DNA of 64,000 bases from Cellvibrio fontiphilus (GTDB taxonomy: Bacteria > Pseudomonadota > Gammaproteobacteria > Pseudomonadales > Cellvibrionaceae): assembly GCF_035317345.1 (NCBI RefSeq), contig NZ_JAYKTU010000004.1; one strand, written 5' to 3'. The notes beneath the pieces are model-generated. The model worked only from the letters and a program-made list of their open reading frames with translations. It was not told the DNA's origin and made no database searches. Positions 42,482 to 52,331 of this stretch are shown here, one piece after another (the stretch's first letter is position 1; the number at the start of each line of letters is the position of its first letter). A program made the position numbers and the translations under genes.

Positions 42482-42511
42482 AAATCGGCTTTCACCTTGA
42501 AGGATGTTGTT

Positions 42512-43651
42512 ATGCACGCACAAAAATCCCTACCTCTGCCGGAAGTTGAGTTCGATCTGAATTTAACGCATACCTTGGTGCCACTAAAGGATATGAGTGA
42601 AAGCCATTTGCTTGCGCTACTTGAGCATGCTGTATCTGAAACCCTTTGTGCCGGGCAGTTGTTATTCAGCGCAGGGAATTATGACGGGCAGCATCTCTAC
42701 TTGTTACATGGTGATGTGAGCCTGGTAGCTGAGGATGGCTCGCGCAGTCTGATCAAAGGACGTTCCTCCTTATTTCCTATTGCTCATCAACAGCCGCGAC
42801 AGGTGACGGCGATTGCTGAAACAGATTGCAGTTTGTTGCGGATCAACAGCGAGCAATTGGATAAATTGCTGACTTGGAGCCAAGTGGCGGATTATCTGCA
42901 ACTGAACATTTCTCGTGAGCGCGATTTGGATGAAGATGTGGACTGGATGATGACGGTGTTGCGCTCTAACCTGTTTTTTAAAGTCCCTCCGTTGAATGTA
43001 GAACAAATTTTTTCCCGCCTGCGCTCGCAAGTGGTCTATGCCGGCGATGTGATTATTCGTCAGGGTGAAATTGGCGACCAATGTTATTTCATTAAAGAGG
43101 GTGAGGCTGATGTGATGCGCCATGAGGCTAATACGCGCGAGCATCTGGCTACAATTGGCGTAGGGCGCTGCTTTGGGGAGGACGCCTTGGTCAATGATGC
43201 GCCGCGCAATGCAAGTGTAGTGATGCGCACCGATGGCGTTCTTATGTGTCTTGCCAAACAAGATTTCTATCGTTTGTTAAAAGAGCCGCTGGTCGCAACG
43301 CTGGCCTTCAACGAATTAGAGGACGCGCTTGCCAAGGGCGCAGTGATGGTTGATGTTCGCAGTGAGGATGAATACAGCGAGGGGCATCTGCAGCAGGCGG
43401 TGAATATTCCGCTTCACATCCTCGCTATAAAAGGCAGGTTGCTGAACAGGGAGAATATTTACGTATTTTATTGCGACACCGGGCGCCGCAGCCGCGCAGC
43501 AGCACACTTGTTAGCGCAACAGGGTTACAAAACCCTGGCGCTTGATGCCTGTGAACAACTATTTACCCCCAATTCCCGCCTGCACTATTTGGCGGATACG
43601 CAAAACTATTTGCTGCGCGATGGCTTGGCGGTTGCCGGTACACAGGCTTAA
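42512..43651 (+). CDS. double cyclic-nucleotide-binding and rhodanese fusion
   Basis: A 379-residue soluble protein with three domains. Residues about 20-130 form a degenerate cNMP-binding domain. Residues about 145-255 form a second one with a good phosphate-binding cassette (FGEDALVNDAPRNASVV). Residues about 265-350 form a rhodanese with Cys321 in YCDTGRRSRAA. No DNA-binding domain is present. ATG at 42512 has AAGGA 7 bases upstream. A link between a cyclic nucleotide signal and sulfur transfer is an inference. It overlaps the convergent DUF1853 gene by 4 bases. Confidence 0.85.
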   Translation: MHAQKSLPLPEVEFDLNLTHTLVPLKDMSESHLLALLEHAVSETLCAGQLLFSAGNYDGQHLYLLHGDVSLVAEDGSRSLIKGRSSLFPIAHQQPRQVTAIAETDCSLLRINSEQLDKLLTWSQVADYLQLNISRERDLDEDVDWMMTVLRSNLFFKVPPLNVEQIFSRLRSQVVYAGDVIIRQGEIGDQCYFIKEGEADVMRHEANTREHLATIGVGRCFGEDALVNDAPRNASVVMRTDGVLMCLAKQDFYRLLKEPLVATLAFNELEDALAKGAVMVDVRSEDEYSEGHLQQAVNIPLHILAIKGRLLNRENIYVFYCDTGRRSRAAAHLLAQQGYKTLALDACEQLFTPNSRLHYLADTQNYLLRDGLAVAGTQA

Positions 43652-44697
43652 GGTTTTGTTTGCTGATGAGGCCATTCATTTGGCACGACAAAAGCGCGCA
43701 ACTGTTCGCGCCAAACGATTTTTGTAGGTTTATCACCTGCATCATATTTTTTAACGGCCGCTAACATCAGCGGCCGTTGCGTTTGTAGCAGATGTTGGCT
43801 GATACGCTCTGATAGTCGGAGTGGGCTTTGCAGGCTGGCTTCATCTCTCAATTCAATCGGTGAAAACCATTGATGATATTCCAGAATTACCCAGTGAATG
43901 TCAGCGTCTGTGTGTTGGTCGATTGCTGTGTGGCGATCGGATATTAGCGCTAAAAAATCCCGTAAATACCACCAAAAGCCACTGCCCTGACTAGGGTGAC
44001 TGTGACTTGGCCTTAAAAAGTGCTCGCTGGGAATCGATTGAGCCAAGTCACTGCTGGAAAGTTTTGGTGGTGCCGGGGAAAAGAGATAGCCCTGTAAGCA
44101 GAGGCCCGTGTGCCAATGCTTGGCCTGTGGAAAAGTTTTTGCCAGTAATGCTAGCCCTTCTGCCGATTGATGCAGCGGTAACTGGTGCTCAGTCAAACGT
44201 GCCAATTTGAGATCCAGGCGGTCGTTGCTATTAGGGCCGAGCCAATGGTGCCAATCGCTGGCCTGCTGCGGATCATCCGTATCGCATAAATAAAATTTCA
44301 CTGCAGTTTCTATATGCCAATATTCATCGCCGCATCGACACAAAAAATCGAATGCCCCGAGTGTGAGCTTGTCCTTATAAACCGGCATATTTTGAGCAAG
44401 CAATTGCCATTGGGGATGATGGGAAAAATAAAAGCGCCACAAGTGTTCGTAATAAATGCCCAGCCGTGTGCTTTTGGCTTGTGCGAGACTCTGGAGTAGT
44501 GGCTCGGGATATTGATCCAGCTGTGTCAGCCACTGGTTTATCTCATGGTTCCCATGCGGGAGCGGTAAAATCCTTGCATCGCTTTTGGGGAGCGCTGCAA
44601 GTAACGGTGAACTAAAGCAGCACCAGGCGAGGTCGCGCACTGCCTGATGACGCAACGAAGCCAATAGATCCGGGTCGATAAGAGTGTGGGGTTGCAT
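43648..44697 (-). CDS. DUF1853 family protein
   Basis: A 349-residue protein with the DUF1853 pattern: AVRDLAWCCFSSPLL near residue 19, STRLGIYYEHLWRFYF, and DFLCRCGDEYWHIETAVKFY, where the Asp/Glu/Lys residues resemble a PD-(D/E)XK nuclease core. Function is unknown. It ends inside the last codons of the convergent fusion gene and is divergent from nadK. Confidence 0.85.
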   Translation of the reverse strand: MQPHTLIDPDLLASLRHQAVRDLAWCCFSSPLLAALPKSDARILPLPHGNHEINQWLTQLDQYPEPLLQSLAQAKSTRLGIYYEHLWRFYFSHHPQWQLLAQNMPVYKDKLTLGAFDFLCRCGDEYWHIETAVKFYLCDTDDPQQASDWHHWLGPNSNDRLDLKLARLTEHQLPLHQSAEGLALLAKTFPQAKHWHTGLCLQGYLFSPAPPKLSSSDLAQSIPSEHFLRPSHSHPSQGSGFWWYLRDFLALISDRHTAIDQHTDADIHWVILEYHQWFSPIELRDEASLQSPLRLSERISQHLLQTQRPLMLAAVKKYDAGDKPTKIVWREQLRAFVVPNEWPHQQTKP

Positions 44698-44784
44698 AAA
44701 GTGAAGTCTTGGTGCTGATGAGGGCTATAATAGCCCACAGACATTCCGGCTTAGGCCCACTTCTTGGCGCTCCCAGTGAATTTT

Positions 44785-45684
44785 ATGACACATTTTTCTA
44801 CTATTGGCCTAATCGGCCACCTCAACAATGAGCGCGCAGTTTATTCCATCAAGCGGCTTATCCGGTTTTTACAGCTGCGCAATAAAGCATTTGTACTCGA
44901 GGCGGAAACCGCCGGTTTGATCACTGACGCTAGTTTGGTTGCGGCAGCGCAGCAGGTGATCGATATGGAAACCCTGGGCCAGGTATGCGATTTGGTGATT
45001 GTGGTGGGGGGCGACGGTAGCTTGTTACGCGGTGCTCGTGCACTGGCCAAATACCATGTGCCTTTATTGGGAGTAAATCGTGGTCGTTTGGGTTTTTTAA
45101 CCGACATCACCCCTGACGATATTGAAAACAAGGTGGATGAAGTATTGGCCGGTAAATTTACGGCCGAAAGGCGTTTTCTGTTGGATATGGAGGTTAAGCG
45201 CGAGGGTCAGGTTATAGACACTGCCGATGCGCTCAACGACGTGGTGCTGCACCCGGGCAAATTTATCCATATGTTACAGTTTGAAATTTATGTGGATGGC
45301 GTGTTTGTCACCAGCCAGCGCTCTGATGGCTTGATTGTTTCTACTCCTACTGGTTCTACCGCTTATTCGCTTAGTGGTGGCGGGCCGATTTTACATCCCA
45401 CGTTGGACGCCATAGTGGTAGTGCCGATGAATCCTCACACGCTCAGTAGTCGCCCGATTGTGGTGGCCGGTAATAGTGAAATCAGCATTCGTGTCGGCGA
45501 ACACAATCGCGCTGAGCCAATGGTGACCTGTGATGGCAGCTCCCACGTAGAAGTACAAACGGGTGATGAAATCTGCATCCGCAAAAAGGAGCAATTGCTG
45601 GAGTTACTGCATCCGCTCGATTACAACTTTTACCAGCGCTGTCGCTCCAAGTTGGGTTGGGGTGGGCACTTGTTGCGAGAGTAA
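44785..45684 (+). CDS. nadK: NAD kinase
   Basis: A 299-residue enzyme that makes NADP. VVVGGDGSLLRGAR contains the family GGDGS motif at 75-79. ALNDVVLHPGKFI (NE/D motif) and SDGLIVSTPTGSTAYSLSGGG follow. Length matches E. coli NadK (292). The ATG at 44785 is preferred to the TTG at 44764; the ribosome site is weak. A TATAAT at 44726-44731 lies upstream. The next gene starts 8 bases after the stop. Confidence 0.95.
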   Translation: MTHFSTIGLIGHLNNERAVYSIKRLIRFLQLRNKAFVLEAETAGLITDASLVAAAQQVIDMETLGQVCDLVIVVGGDGSLLRGARALAKYHVPLLGVNRGRLGFLTDITPDDIENKVDEVLAGKFTAERRFLLDMEVKREGQVIDTADALNDVVLHPGKFIHMLQFEIYVDGVFVTSQRSDGLIVSTPTGSTAYSLSGGGPILHPTLDAIVVVPMNPHTLSSRPIVVAGNSEISIRVGEHNRAEPMVTCDGSSHVEVQTGDEICIRKKEQLLELLHPLDYNFYQRCRSKLGWGGHLLRE

Positions 45685-45692
45685 AAATTGTT

Positions 45693-46700
45693 ATGGTCGT
45701 GAGTGAGTTGCCGGTATCAGTAGCTGCAAGCCTTGGTGAAGCCGAGGGCTACGATTTGATCGGTGATATTCACGGCTGCGCACAAACGCTGGTGCGCCTG
45801 CTGGAGTTAATGGGCTACAAAAAGATTCGCGGTGTCTATCGCCACAGTTCGCGCCAGGCGATTTTCCTTGGCGATATAGTTGACCGCGGCCCTCGGGTGC
45901 GCGAAGCCCTTCATCTGGTACGCAACATGGTGGAGCAGGGCAGCGCGTTGATCGTGCTTGGCAATCATGAATTTAATGCCATGACCTATTGCACGCCGGT
46001 AGCCCCCGGCAGCAATGAATACCTGCGTAAACACACGCCCTCGGCAGCCCGCCAGATTGCTGAAACCCTGCAACAATTTTCTGCTTATCCCCATGAATGG
46101 CGCGGCTTTCTGGATTGGTTTGCAAGTTTGCCGCTGTTTTTGGAAATCGAGCACCCCCTGACCCATCAAGTATTTCGCGCCGTACATGCCTGTTGGGACA
46201 CGCCGCTGATTCATAGGCACAGAGCGCGTTATGGCGATGGGCGTATCGATTGGGAGTTTGTGCGGCGCTCCTGCGATAAGGGCAGTGTGGAATATCGCAC
46301 ACGTGCACGCTTGACCGGCGGTATCGACCTGCCTTTGCCTGAGGGGGTTGAAATAGTCTCGTCCGATGGGTATGTGCGCCATGCGTTTCGCACCAAGTTC
46401 TGGGTGCCGGATGCCAAAACCTATGGGCAATTGTTGTTTCAGCCAGATCCACTGCCGGAGCACATAGCCACCATGGATATAGCGCCCGAGCATCGCTCGC
46501 AAATGGTCTACTACGACGCGCAGCAGCCCCCTTTGTTTGTGGGGCATTACTGGCTCACTGGCAGCCCCAAACCCATCGCCAATAATTTGGCCTGCCTGGA
46601 TTACAGCGCAGTTAAATACGGCCGTTTGGTGGCATACCGTATGGACGGTGAGGCACAATTGCAGCGCGATAAATTTGTCTGGGTCTATGTTGATCCTTAA
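45693..46700 (+). CDS. metallophosphoesterase (PrpE/ApaH-like)
   Basis: A 335-residue calcineurin-type phosphoesterase. The metal-binding motifs are in order: DLIGDIHGC near residue 19, FLGDIVDRGP, and VLGNHEFNAM. VFRAVHACWD and FVGHYWL supply the later His ligands. Substrates in the family include diadenosine polyphosphates and phosphoproteins; the exact one is unknown. ATG at 45693 follows nadK closely, so the two are probably co-transcribed. Confidence 0.88.
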   Translation: MVVSELPVSVAASLGEAEGYDLIGDIHGCAQTLVRLLELMGYKKIRGVYRHSSRQAIFLGDIVDRGPRVREALHLVRNMVEQGSALIVLGNHEFNAMTYCTPVAPGSNEYLRKHTPSAARQIAETLQQFSAYPHEWRGFLDWFASLPLFLEIEHPLTHQVFRAVHACWDTPLIHRHRARYGDGRIDWEFVRRSCDKGSVEYRTRARLTGGIDLPLPEGVEIVSSDGYVRHAFRTKFWVPDAKTYGQLLFQPDPLPEHIATMDIAPEHRSQMVYYDAQQPPLFVGHYWLTGSPKPIANNLACLDYSAVKYGRLVAYRMDGEAQLQRDKFVWVYVDP

Positions 46701-46735
46701 TTATTTTGTGTCCTTACACTGAGTGGAAACTGCTT

Positions 46736-47608
46736 TTGAACTGGATCGCCGTAAAATATTTCCCCCTGGATCAGGATTTAACCGCTCTTAGCCAATACCT
46801 GCATGCTCGCGGTTTGGTGCATCGCATTACGGAAGAAAATGCCAGCCAATGTTTAGCGGTGGTGGATGCGGATGTGATTCCCGCACTGCAAGATTTTTTG
46901 CAGCAATTGGACGATGGTCGTGCGCAATTATCCCCGGCGACCTACGCACAAACTGCGCCTAATGCTGCAGTCTATTCGGTGGATTCAGAAATGTCGTTGA
47001 TGACACAAGCGCTTTACACACCCGTGGTACTTGTCCTGATTGCCTTGAGTGGACTGGGTGCTTTGGTGGTGGCTACGGAAACTGGCCGCGCCTTGTTGCA
47101 CCTGTTCAGTTTTCAGGACTTTACCGATACCCAGTATGTGCCTTTGGCCGACTCCTATGCGCGTGGAGAGTTGTGGCGGTTATTGACCCCGATTTTTTTA
47201 CATTTTGGTATTTTCCATTTTTTGTTTAATAGCCTGTGGATGTGGGATTTGGGGCGCCGCCTGGAAATGTTACAGGGGCGTTGGGGCTTTTTATTGTTTG
47301 TGGTGGTAACGGGTGTCGCATCCAACATCACCCAATATTGGTGGAGTAGTGCGTCCAATTTTGGCGGTATGTCTGGTGTGGTTTATGCCTTGGTGGGTTT
47401 TATTGCAGTGCGCCAGCGCTTAAACCCCCATCCTCTGGTAGCGGTATCGCCTGCACTTATTGGTTTTATGTTGTTTTGGTTGGTGTTATGTATGACCGGA
47501 ATTGTGGATTATTTTATTGCCGGTTCAGTGGCCAATGCAGCGCATCTTGGTGGTTTGGTGGCCGGAGCTTGCTATGCTCTGGTGACTAGTCGCAGCAACA
47601 CAGCGTGA
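46736..47608 (+). CDS. rhomboid-family intramembrane protease
   Basis: A 290-residue protein of the GlpG type. A cytoplasmic N-terminal domain of about 85 residues is followed by six or seven helices. The catalytic Ser213 is in FGGMSGVVYALVG and His270 is in NAAHLGGLVAG. WRLLTPIFLHFGIFHFLFN carries the conserved His-rich loop-1 region. The start is uncertain: TTG at 46736 begins just before the GlpG-like domain, and TTG at 46706 is an alternative; neither has a strong ribosome site. Confidence 0.85.
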   Translation: MNWIAVKYFPLDQDLTALSQYLHARGLVHRITEENASQCLAVVDADVIPALQDFLQQLDDGRAQLSPATYAQTAPNAAVYSVDSEMSLMTQALYTPVVLVLIALSGLGALVVATETGRALLHLFSFQDFTDTQYVPLADSYARGELWRLLTPIFLHFGIFHFLFNSLWMWDLGRRLEMLQGRWGFLLFVVVTGVASNITQYWWSSASNFGGMSGVVYALVGFIAVRQRLNPHPLVAVSPALIGFMLFWLVLCMTGIVDYFIAGSVANAAHLGGLVAGACYALVTSRSNTA

Positions 47609-47645
47609 ATCATTTTTGTTTTTATTTTTTTGTCAGAGCTGACTT

Positions 47646-47912
47646 ATGAATTTACAACAATTACTTTCCAGTCTTACGCCGGAAATTTATCAAAACCTGA
47701 AGCGTGCTGTGGAGTTGGGCAAGTGGCCCGACGGCAATCGCCTTTCCAGTGAACAGCGCCAATTGTGTATGCAGGCGGTTATCGCGTATGAACACAAAAA
47801 CCTGCCGCCAGATCAGCACACAGGTTATATTCCGCCAGAGCCGCACACCTTTTGTGGCGATGAGGATCACGACCATGCCCAGAGTGATAAACCCATTAAA
47901 TGGGTTGAATAA
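47646..47912 (+). CDS. YeaC-like DUF1315 protein
   Basis: An 88-residue protein. LTPEIYQNLKRAVELGKWPD and LCMQAVIAYEHKNLPP match YeaC/DUF1315, and HTGYIPPEPHTFC follows. The acidic His-rich end (DEDHDHAQSD) may bind metal. Function is unknown. It sits 33 bases before pepN. Confidence 0.88.
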   Translation: MNLQQLLSSLTPEIYQNLKRAVELGKWPDGNRLSSEQRQLCMQAVIAYEHKNLPPDQHTGYIPPEPHTFCGDEDHDHAQSDKPIKWVE

Positions 47913-47945
47913 TCATTTTATTTTTTAGCGACCCAGGAATTTAAT

Positions 47946-50645
47946 ATGACTGCAGTTGAACAATCGCTTCCCGCCCACAACCAACCACCCAAAACGATTT
48001 ACCTAAAGGATTATCAAGTGCCTGATTATTTAATCAGGACAACCGATTTGCGTGTGGAAATCTATGAGGGCGAGACGATTGTCAGTGCCATGCTGGATTT
48101 GTATCGCAACCCGGCGGCAACGACTGCGGCGCACCAACTCACGTTGCATGGGGCAGATCTGGAGCTGGTATCCATCGCGCTGGATGGAAAAATACTCACC
48201 GAGGGTGATTATCAATTCGGCGAGGAAAGTCTCACTATTTTAAATACCCCGGCAGAATTCAAGCTGCTGACCATTACTAAAATCAAACCGGAAACCAATA
48301 CTTCGCTGGAGGGGCTTTACCGCTCGCGCACCATGTATTGCACCCAGTGCGAAGCAGAAGGTTTTCGTAAAATTACCTACTACTTGGATCGCCCGGATGT
48401 GATGAGTGAATTCACCACTACTGTAGTGGCGGATAAAAAATTTCCGGTGTTGTTGTCTAACGGCAATCTGATCGATCAGGGCGAGTTGGAAAATAATCGC
48501 CACTATGCAACATGGCACGATCCCTTTAAAAAGCCAGCTTATTTATTTGCACTGGTAGCCGGTGATTTGGCACACATTGAGGACAGTTTTACTACCTGTT
48601 CAGGGCGTGACGTCAGCTTGAAAATTTTTGTAGAACCAAAGGATCTGGATAAATGCGAACACGCCATGACCTCGCTAAAAAATTCCATGCGCTGGGATGA
48701 GGAAGTCTACGGTCGCGAATATGACCTGAATATTTTTATGATAGTCGCGGTAGATGATTTCAATATGGGCGCCATGGAAAACAAGGGCCTGAATATTTTT
48801 AATACATCTTGCGTTCTTGCCAAACCCGAAACCACTACCGATACAGGTTTTCAGCGCGTAGAAGGCGTAGTTGCGCACGAATACTTCCATAACTGGAGTG
48901 GCAATCGTGTGACCTGTCGCGATTGGTTCCAATTGAGTTTAAAAGAAGGTTTTACTGTTTATCGCGATTCAGAGTTTTCGGCAGATATGGGCTCGCCCAC
49001 GGTAAAGCGCGTGGAGGATGTCACGCTGCTCCGCACCCTGCAATTTGCGGAAGATGCTGGCCCTATGGCACACCCGATTCGCCCTGAGTCCTATATCGAA
49101 ATCTCCAACTTCTACACTATGACAGTGTATGAAAAAGGCGCTGAGATTATTCGTATGCTGGCGACATTACTCGGCAAAGAAAATTTCCGCAAAGGCACGG
49201 ATTTATATTTTGCTCGCCACGATGGTCAAGCGGTTACCACGGAAGATTTTGTTGCTGCGTTGGCAGATGCTTCAGGCCGCGATTTAACCCAATTTAAACG
49301 CTGGTATTCACAAGCGGGAACACCGCGGTTGGATATCACAGGGCATTACGATGAAGCAGCGCAAGAATATTCACTAACCATCAAACAATCCTGCCCGCCC
49401 ACACCGGAATGCCAGCAGAAATTACCTTTCCATATTCCTATCGCTATGGGGCTTTTGGGCAGTGCAGGCGATTTACCTTTGTACCTAAAAGGTGCCGAAC
49501 CGGATTTTGAAACTGGTGATAACACCCATAAAGTGATTGAGCTTACCCAAGCGGAACAAACTTTTGTATTTGAACGCGTTCAGGAAAAACCGGTGCCCAG
49601 TCTGCTGCGCGGTTTTTCAGCACCGGTAAAAATGCATTTTGATTACAGTCGTGCCGACCTGGTGTTGTTGATGAGCCGCGATAGCGACGGCTTTAATCGC
49701 TGGGAAGCAAGCCAACAATTGGGATTGCAAGCAATTGCAGCGGCGATGAAACAATTCCAGCAGGGCGGTGACTTGTCCACGTGGGTTTTGGATGCAGATT
49801 TAATCGCTGCCTATCGCAGTGTATTGCAAGACCAAAGTCTGGATCAGGCAATGGTGGCCTATATGCTCAGCTTGCCATCCGAGGCCTATTTGAGTGAGCT
49901 GGCCGATGAAGTGGATGTGGAAGCGATTCACTACAGCCGTTTGGCTGTACGTAAAGCCCTGGCGCGTGAGCTGCGTGATGAGTTTGCGCGCATTTACACC
50001 GCGTATGATCATCAGCAAACTTACGCAGCAACCGCTGACGCTATAGCGGCGCGCAGCCTGAAAAATGTCGCTCTCGCCTATTTAATGTTGCTGAATGATG
50101 AGCAAATTATTCACGCCTGTGAAAACCAATATCGCACCAGCAATAATATGACTGATGTCATGGCGGCCTTGACCCAGCTGGTTAATAGTGAGGCCCACTC
50201 AGGGCAGACAATTGCACAGCAGGCCTTGGCCGATTTTTATGCGCGTTGGCAGCATGAGTCGCTGGTAGTCAACCAGTGGCTCACGGTGCAAGCCAGCTGT
50301 GTACTGCCCAACACGCTGGATAAAGTCAAAGCACTGCAAAACCACGCAGGTTATGACGGGAAAAACCCCAACAAAATTCGCGCCCTGATTGCGAGCTTCT
50401 GTAACGGTAACGCCATCAACTTTCACGCCAATAAGGGGGCGGGTTATGTGTTTCTGGCAGATCAAATAATCCTACTCAATAAACAAAATCCGCAAATTGC
50501 TTCGCGTTTATTAACGCCGCTTACCAAATGGAAAAAATACAATCCCGCTCGCCAGCAGCTGATGAAAGCCCAATTGGAGCGAATTATGGCCGAGCCTGAA
50601 CTGTCCAAAGATGTATTTGAAGTGGTGAGCAAAAGCCTGCGCTAG
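47946..50645 (+). CDS. pepN: aminopeptidase N
   Basis: An 899-residue M1 zinc aminopeptidase. GAMEN is at 275-279, and the zinc motif HEYFH is at 311-315 with the third ligand Glu334 in LKEGFTVYRD. The N-terminal beta domain and the C-terminal helical domain typical of the bacterial PepN branch are present. Length matches E. coli PepN (870). A terminator follows the stop. Confidence 0.96.
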   Translation: MTAVEQSLPAHNQPPKTIYLKDYQVPDYLIRTTDLRVEIYEGETIVSAMLDLYRNPAATTAAHQLTLHGADLELVSIALDGKILTEGDYQFGEESLTILNTPAEFKLLTITKIKPETNTSLEGLYRSRTMYCTQCEAEGFRKITYYLDRPDVMSEFTTTVVADKKFPVLLSNGNLIDQGELENNRHYATWHDPFKKPAYLFALVAGDLAHIEDSFTTCSGRDVSLKIFVEPKDLDKCEHAMTSLKNSMRWDEEVYGREYDLNIFMIVAVDDFNMGAMENKGLNIFNTSCVLAKPETTTDTGFQRVEGVVAHEYFHNWSGNRVTCRDWFQLSLKEGFTVYRDSEFSADMGSPTVKRVEDVTLLRTLQFAEDAGPMAHPIRPESYIEISNFYTMTVYEKGAEIIRMLATLLGKENFRKGTDLYFARHDGQAVTTEDFVAALADASGRDLTQFKRWYSQAGTPRLDITGHYDEAAQEYSLTIKQSCPPTPECQQKLPFHIPIAMGLLGSAGDLPLYLKGAEPDFETGDNTHKVIELTQAEQTFVFERVQEKPVPSLLRGFSAPVKMHFDYSRADLVLLMSRDSDGFNRWEASQQLGLQAIAAAMKQFQQGGDLSTWVLDADLIAAYRSVLQDQSLDQAMVAYMLSLPSEAYLSELADEVDVEAIHYSRLAVRKALARELRDEFARIYTAYDHQQTYAATADAIAARSLKNVALAYLMLLNDEQIIHACENQYRTSNNMTDVMAALTQLVNSEAHSGQTIAQQALADFYARWQHESLVVNQWLTVQASCVLPNTLDKVKALQNHAGYDGKNPNKIRALIASFCNGNAINFHANKGAGYVFLADQIILLNKQNPQIASRLLTPLTKWKKYNPARQQLMKAQLERIMAEPELSKDVFEVVSKSLR

Positions 50646-50683
50646 GGAGATTTACAAGCAAAGCGCAGCAGCTTTTTTATAAA

Positions 50684-50717
50684 AAATGGCCGCCACACGA
50701 GCGGCCATTTTTATTTT
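50684..50717 (+). terminator. rho-independent terminator of pepN
   Basis: Perfect 10-bp stem, AAATGGCCGC and GCGGCCATTT, with a 7-base loop, then a T-rich run. Confidence 0.92.
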
Positions 50718-51131
50718 GAACGAGAAGACACGATGCACTAACCGGTTGCTTGAACAGAACGTGGCTGCGCGATGTGTTAACCAGGGTGATTGATTTTATA
50801 TCCGTAAAAATAATATTTCTTCACTTGTATTGTGCTGGCAAATGAGTCGCACCTCTCCCATAACATTCCGCATTAAGAGCAGCAGGCGCTGCCAATTCTT
50901 CCCTCCGCAATAAATGGCACGAATGTTGAAACACACCTGTTGCAATGCTGGGTTTTTGTCCGTAATGCTTTAGAACTAACGGCTGAAAGCTCAAAAATGC
51001 AGTGCTTTTTTATTTTATGAAACTTATCGCTATTAACTGTTATCACTCATGGTGCACTGATATAAAAACTGCGCTCTCACAGGGCAAAAAAAACAGTGAA
51101 GCAATAATGCGTTCCGGTTTTTGATGCAGCT

Positions 51132-51157
51132 TAAATGAACAAATATTAAAGCGATAA
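51132..51157 (+). promoter_or_regulatory. possible sigma-28 (FliA) promoter
   Basis: TAAA at 51132-51135 and AGCGATAA at 51150-51157, close to TAAA-N15-GCCGATAA with 6 of 8 bases of the -10 matching. It lies 36 bases before the chemoreceptor start. Weak but apt for a chemotaxis gene. Confidence 0.35.
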
Positions 51158-51192
51158 GGTTTACCGGGTGAAAGGTGTGTGTGGAGGCGGTA

Positions 51193-52326
51193 ATGGTGCG
51201 TTTTTTGGGGCAGGCAGTTGCTTCTGTTAAATCCTGGGTATTATTGGCGGCCATTTTTGGCAACCTGTTGTTAGTGGCAAGTGCCATCGCACTGGAAACC
51301 GTGAATATCTGGATGATTGTGCCGCTGTTGTTTATTGTGGTTTTGATATTGGGTGTTATTGGTGGTTTAAATAAAGATATTGCCGGGATAAAACACTATT
51401 TACTGGCAGTGGATCGCGAACAGGCGGCGGATTGGAACCAACTGGTTGTTGGTCCTTTGCAAGGTTTGCACGACACCTTTATCGATGTATTTAAAAATCG
51501 CCAACGGCGCAATGCCGAGTATCGTGATGCGGTAAAAGAAATGGGGCATTCATCCCTGGAATTGGCCACCAACGCCAAAGAAGTTTCAAAAAGTGCGGCT
51601 TATCAGTCCAACGCAACAACATCCAGCGCGGCAGCTATTACCGAGATTAGTCACAGTATTGACGATATCAGCAGCCGTATTTCATCGGCACGCGATGCTG
51701 CAACCAATGCGTGTGAACTTAGCAAGCAGGGCGGTCAGTCCCTCGCGGGTGCGAGCCGAGAAGTGAATGACGTGGCTAGCCTTGCGCGCGAGACTGAAGT
51801 GCGGGTAAGCCAGTTGGACGCACTCATGCTCAACGTAACCTCCATGTCCAAAATTATTGGTGATATTGCTGGCCAAACCAATTTGTTGGCGTTGAATGCG
51901 GCTATAGAAGCGGCACGCGCCGGTGAGCATGGACGCGGTTTCGCAGTGGTTGCAGATGAAGTGCGTGCACTTGCAGTTCGCAGTCACGGTTCTGCCACGG
52001 AGATAGCAGCCAATATTGCGCGTGTACAAGAGAGCATGCAGCAGGTATCCGGCAGTATGAGGAGCGTAGTGGAAAAAACGGATAATTCTTTGAGAGAAGT
52101 TGCCAATGCCGATGCCTCTTTAAACGCTATTTTAACAACCACTACCACAGTGTTTGGTTTGATCGATGAAATTGCTGTGGCTGCTGGCCAGCAAAGCATT
52201 GCGGCGCGCGAAATTTCAAAACACATAGAAACTGTTGCCGATCTGGCTAATCAGAATAGTTTTCGGGCCGGACAAGCGGCAGAAATTGCAGATCACCTTC
52301 ATAAACTGACTTATCAAGCGGAGTAA
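51193..52326 (+). CDS. chemoreceptor without a ligand-binding domain
   Basis: A 377-residue methyl-accepting protein. Two helices (residues about 14-36 and 40-62) are joined by only a few residues (ETVN), so there is no periplasmic sensor. No HAMP domain is obvious. The signalling hairpin is complete, with IIGDIAGQTNLLALNAAIEA and GRGFAVVADEVRALA. There is no C-terminal CheR/CheB pentapeptide. ATG at 51193 has GGAGG 6 bases upstream, so the in-frame GTG at 51175 is less likely. The NIT-like gene starts 5 bases after its stop. Confidence 0.88.
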   Translation: MVRFLGQAVASVKSWVLLAAIFGNLLLVASAIALETVNIWMIVPLLFIVVLILGVIGGLNKDIAGIKHYLLAVDREQAADWNQLVVGPLQGLHDTFIDVFKNRQRRNAEYRDAVKEMGHSSLELATNAKEVSKSAAYQSNATTSSAAAITEISHSIDDISSRISSARDAATNACELSKQGGQSLAGASREVNDVASLARETEVRVSQLDALMLNVTSMSKIIGDIAGQTNLLALNAAIEAARAGEHGRGFAVVADEVRALAVRSHGSATEIAANIARVQESMQQVSGSMRSVVEKTDNSLREVANADASLNAILTTTTTVFGLIDEIAVAAGQQSIAAREISKHIETVADLANQNSFRAGQAAEIADHLHKLTYQAE

Positions 52327-52331
52327 AAATA

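Larger units (their letters stand above)
50646..51192. other. intergenic region, pepN to chemoreceptor
   Basis: About 550 bases with no convincing gene. It holds the pepN terminator, a small GCAGC-AGGC-GCTGC hairpin at 50879-50892 without a T-run, and a possible sigma-28 promoter at 51132-51157. I see no RNA gene or repeat. Confidence 0.55.

Noticed and set aside
45807..46658. 283-residue open frame on the minus strand.
   Set aside because: It is the shadow of the metallophosphoesterase gene, which has all metal motifs in order.
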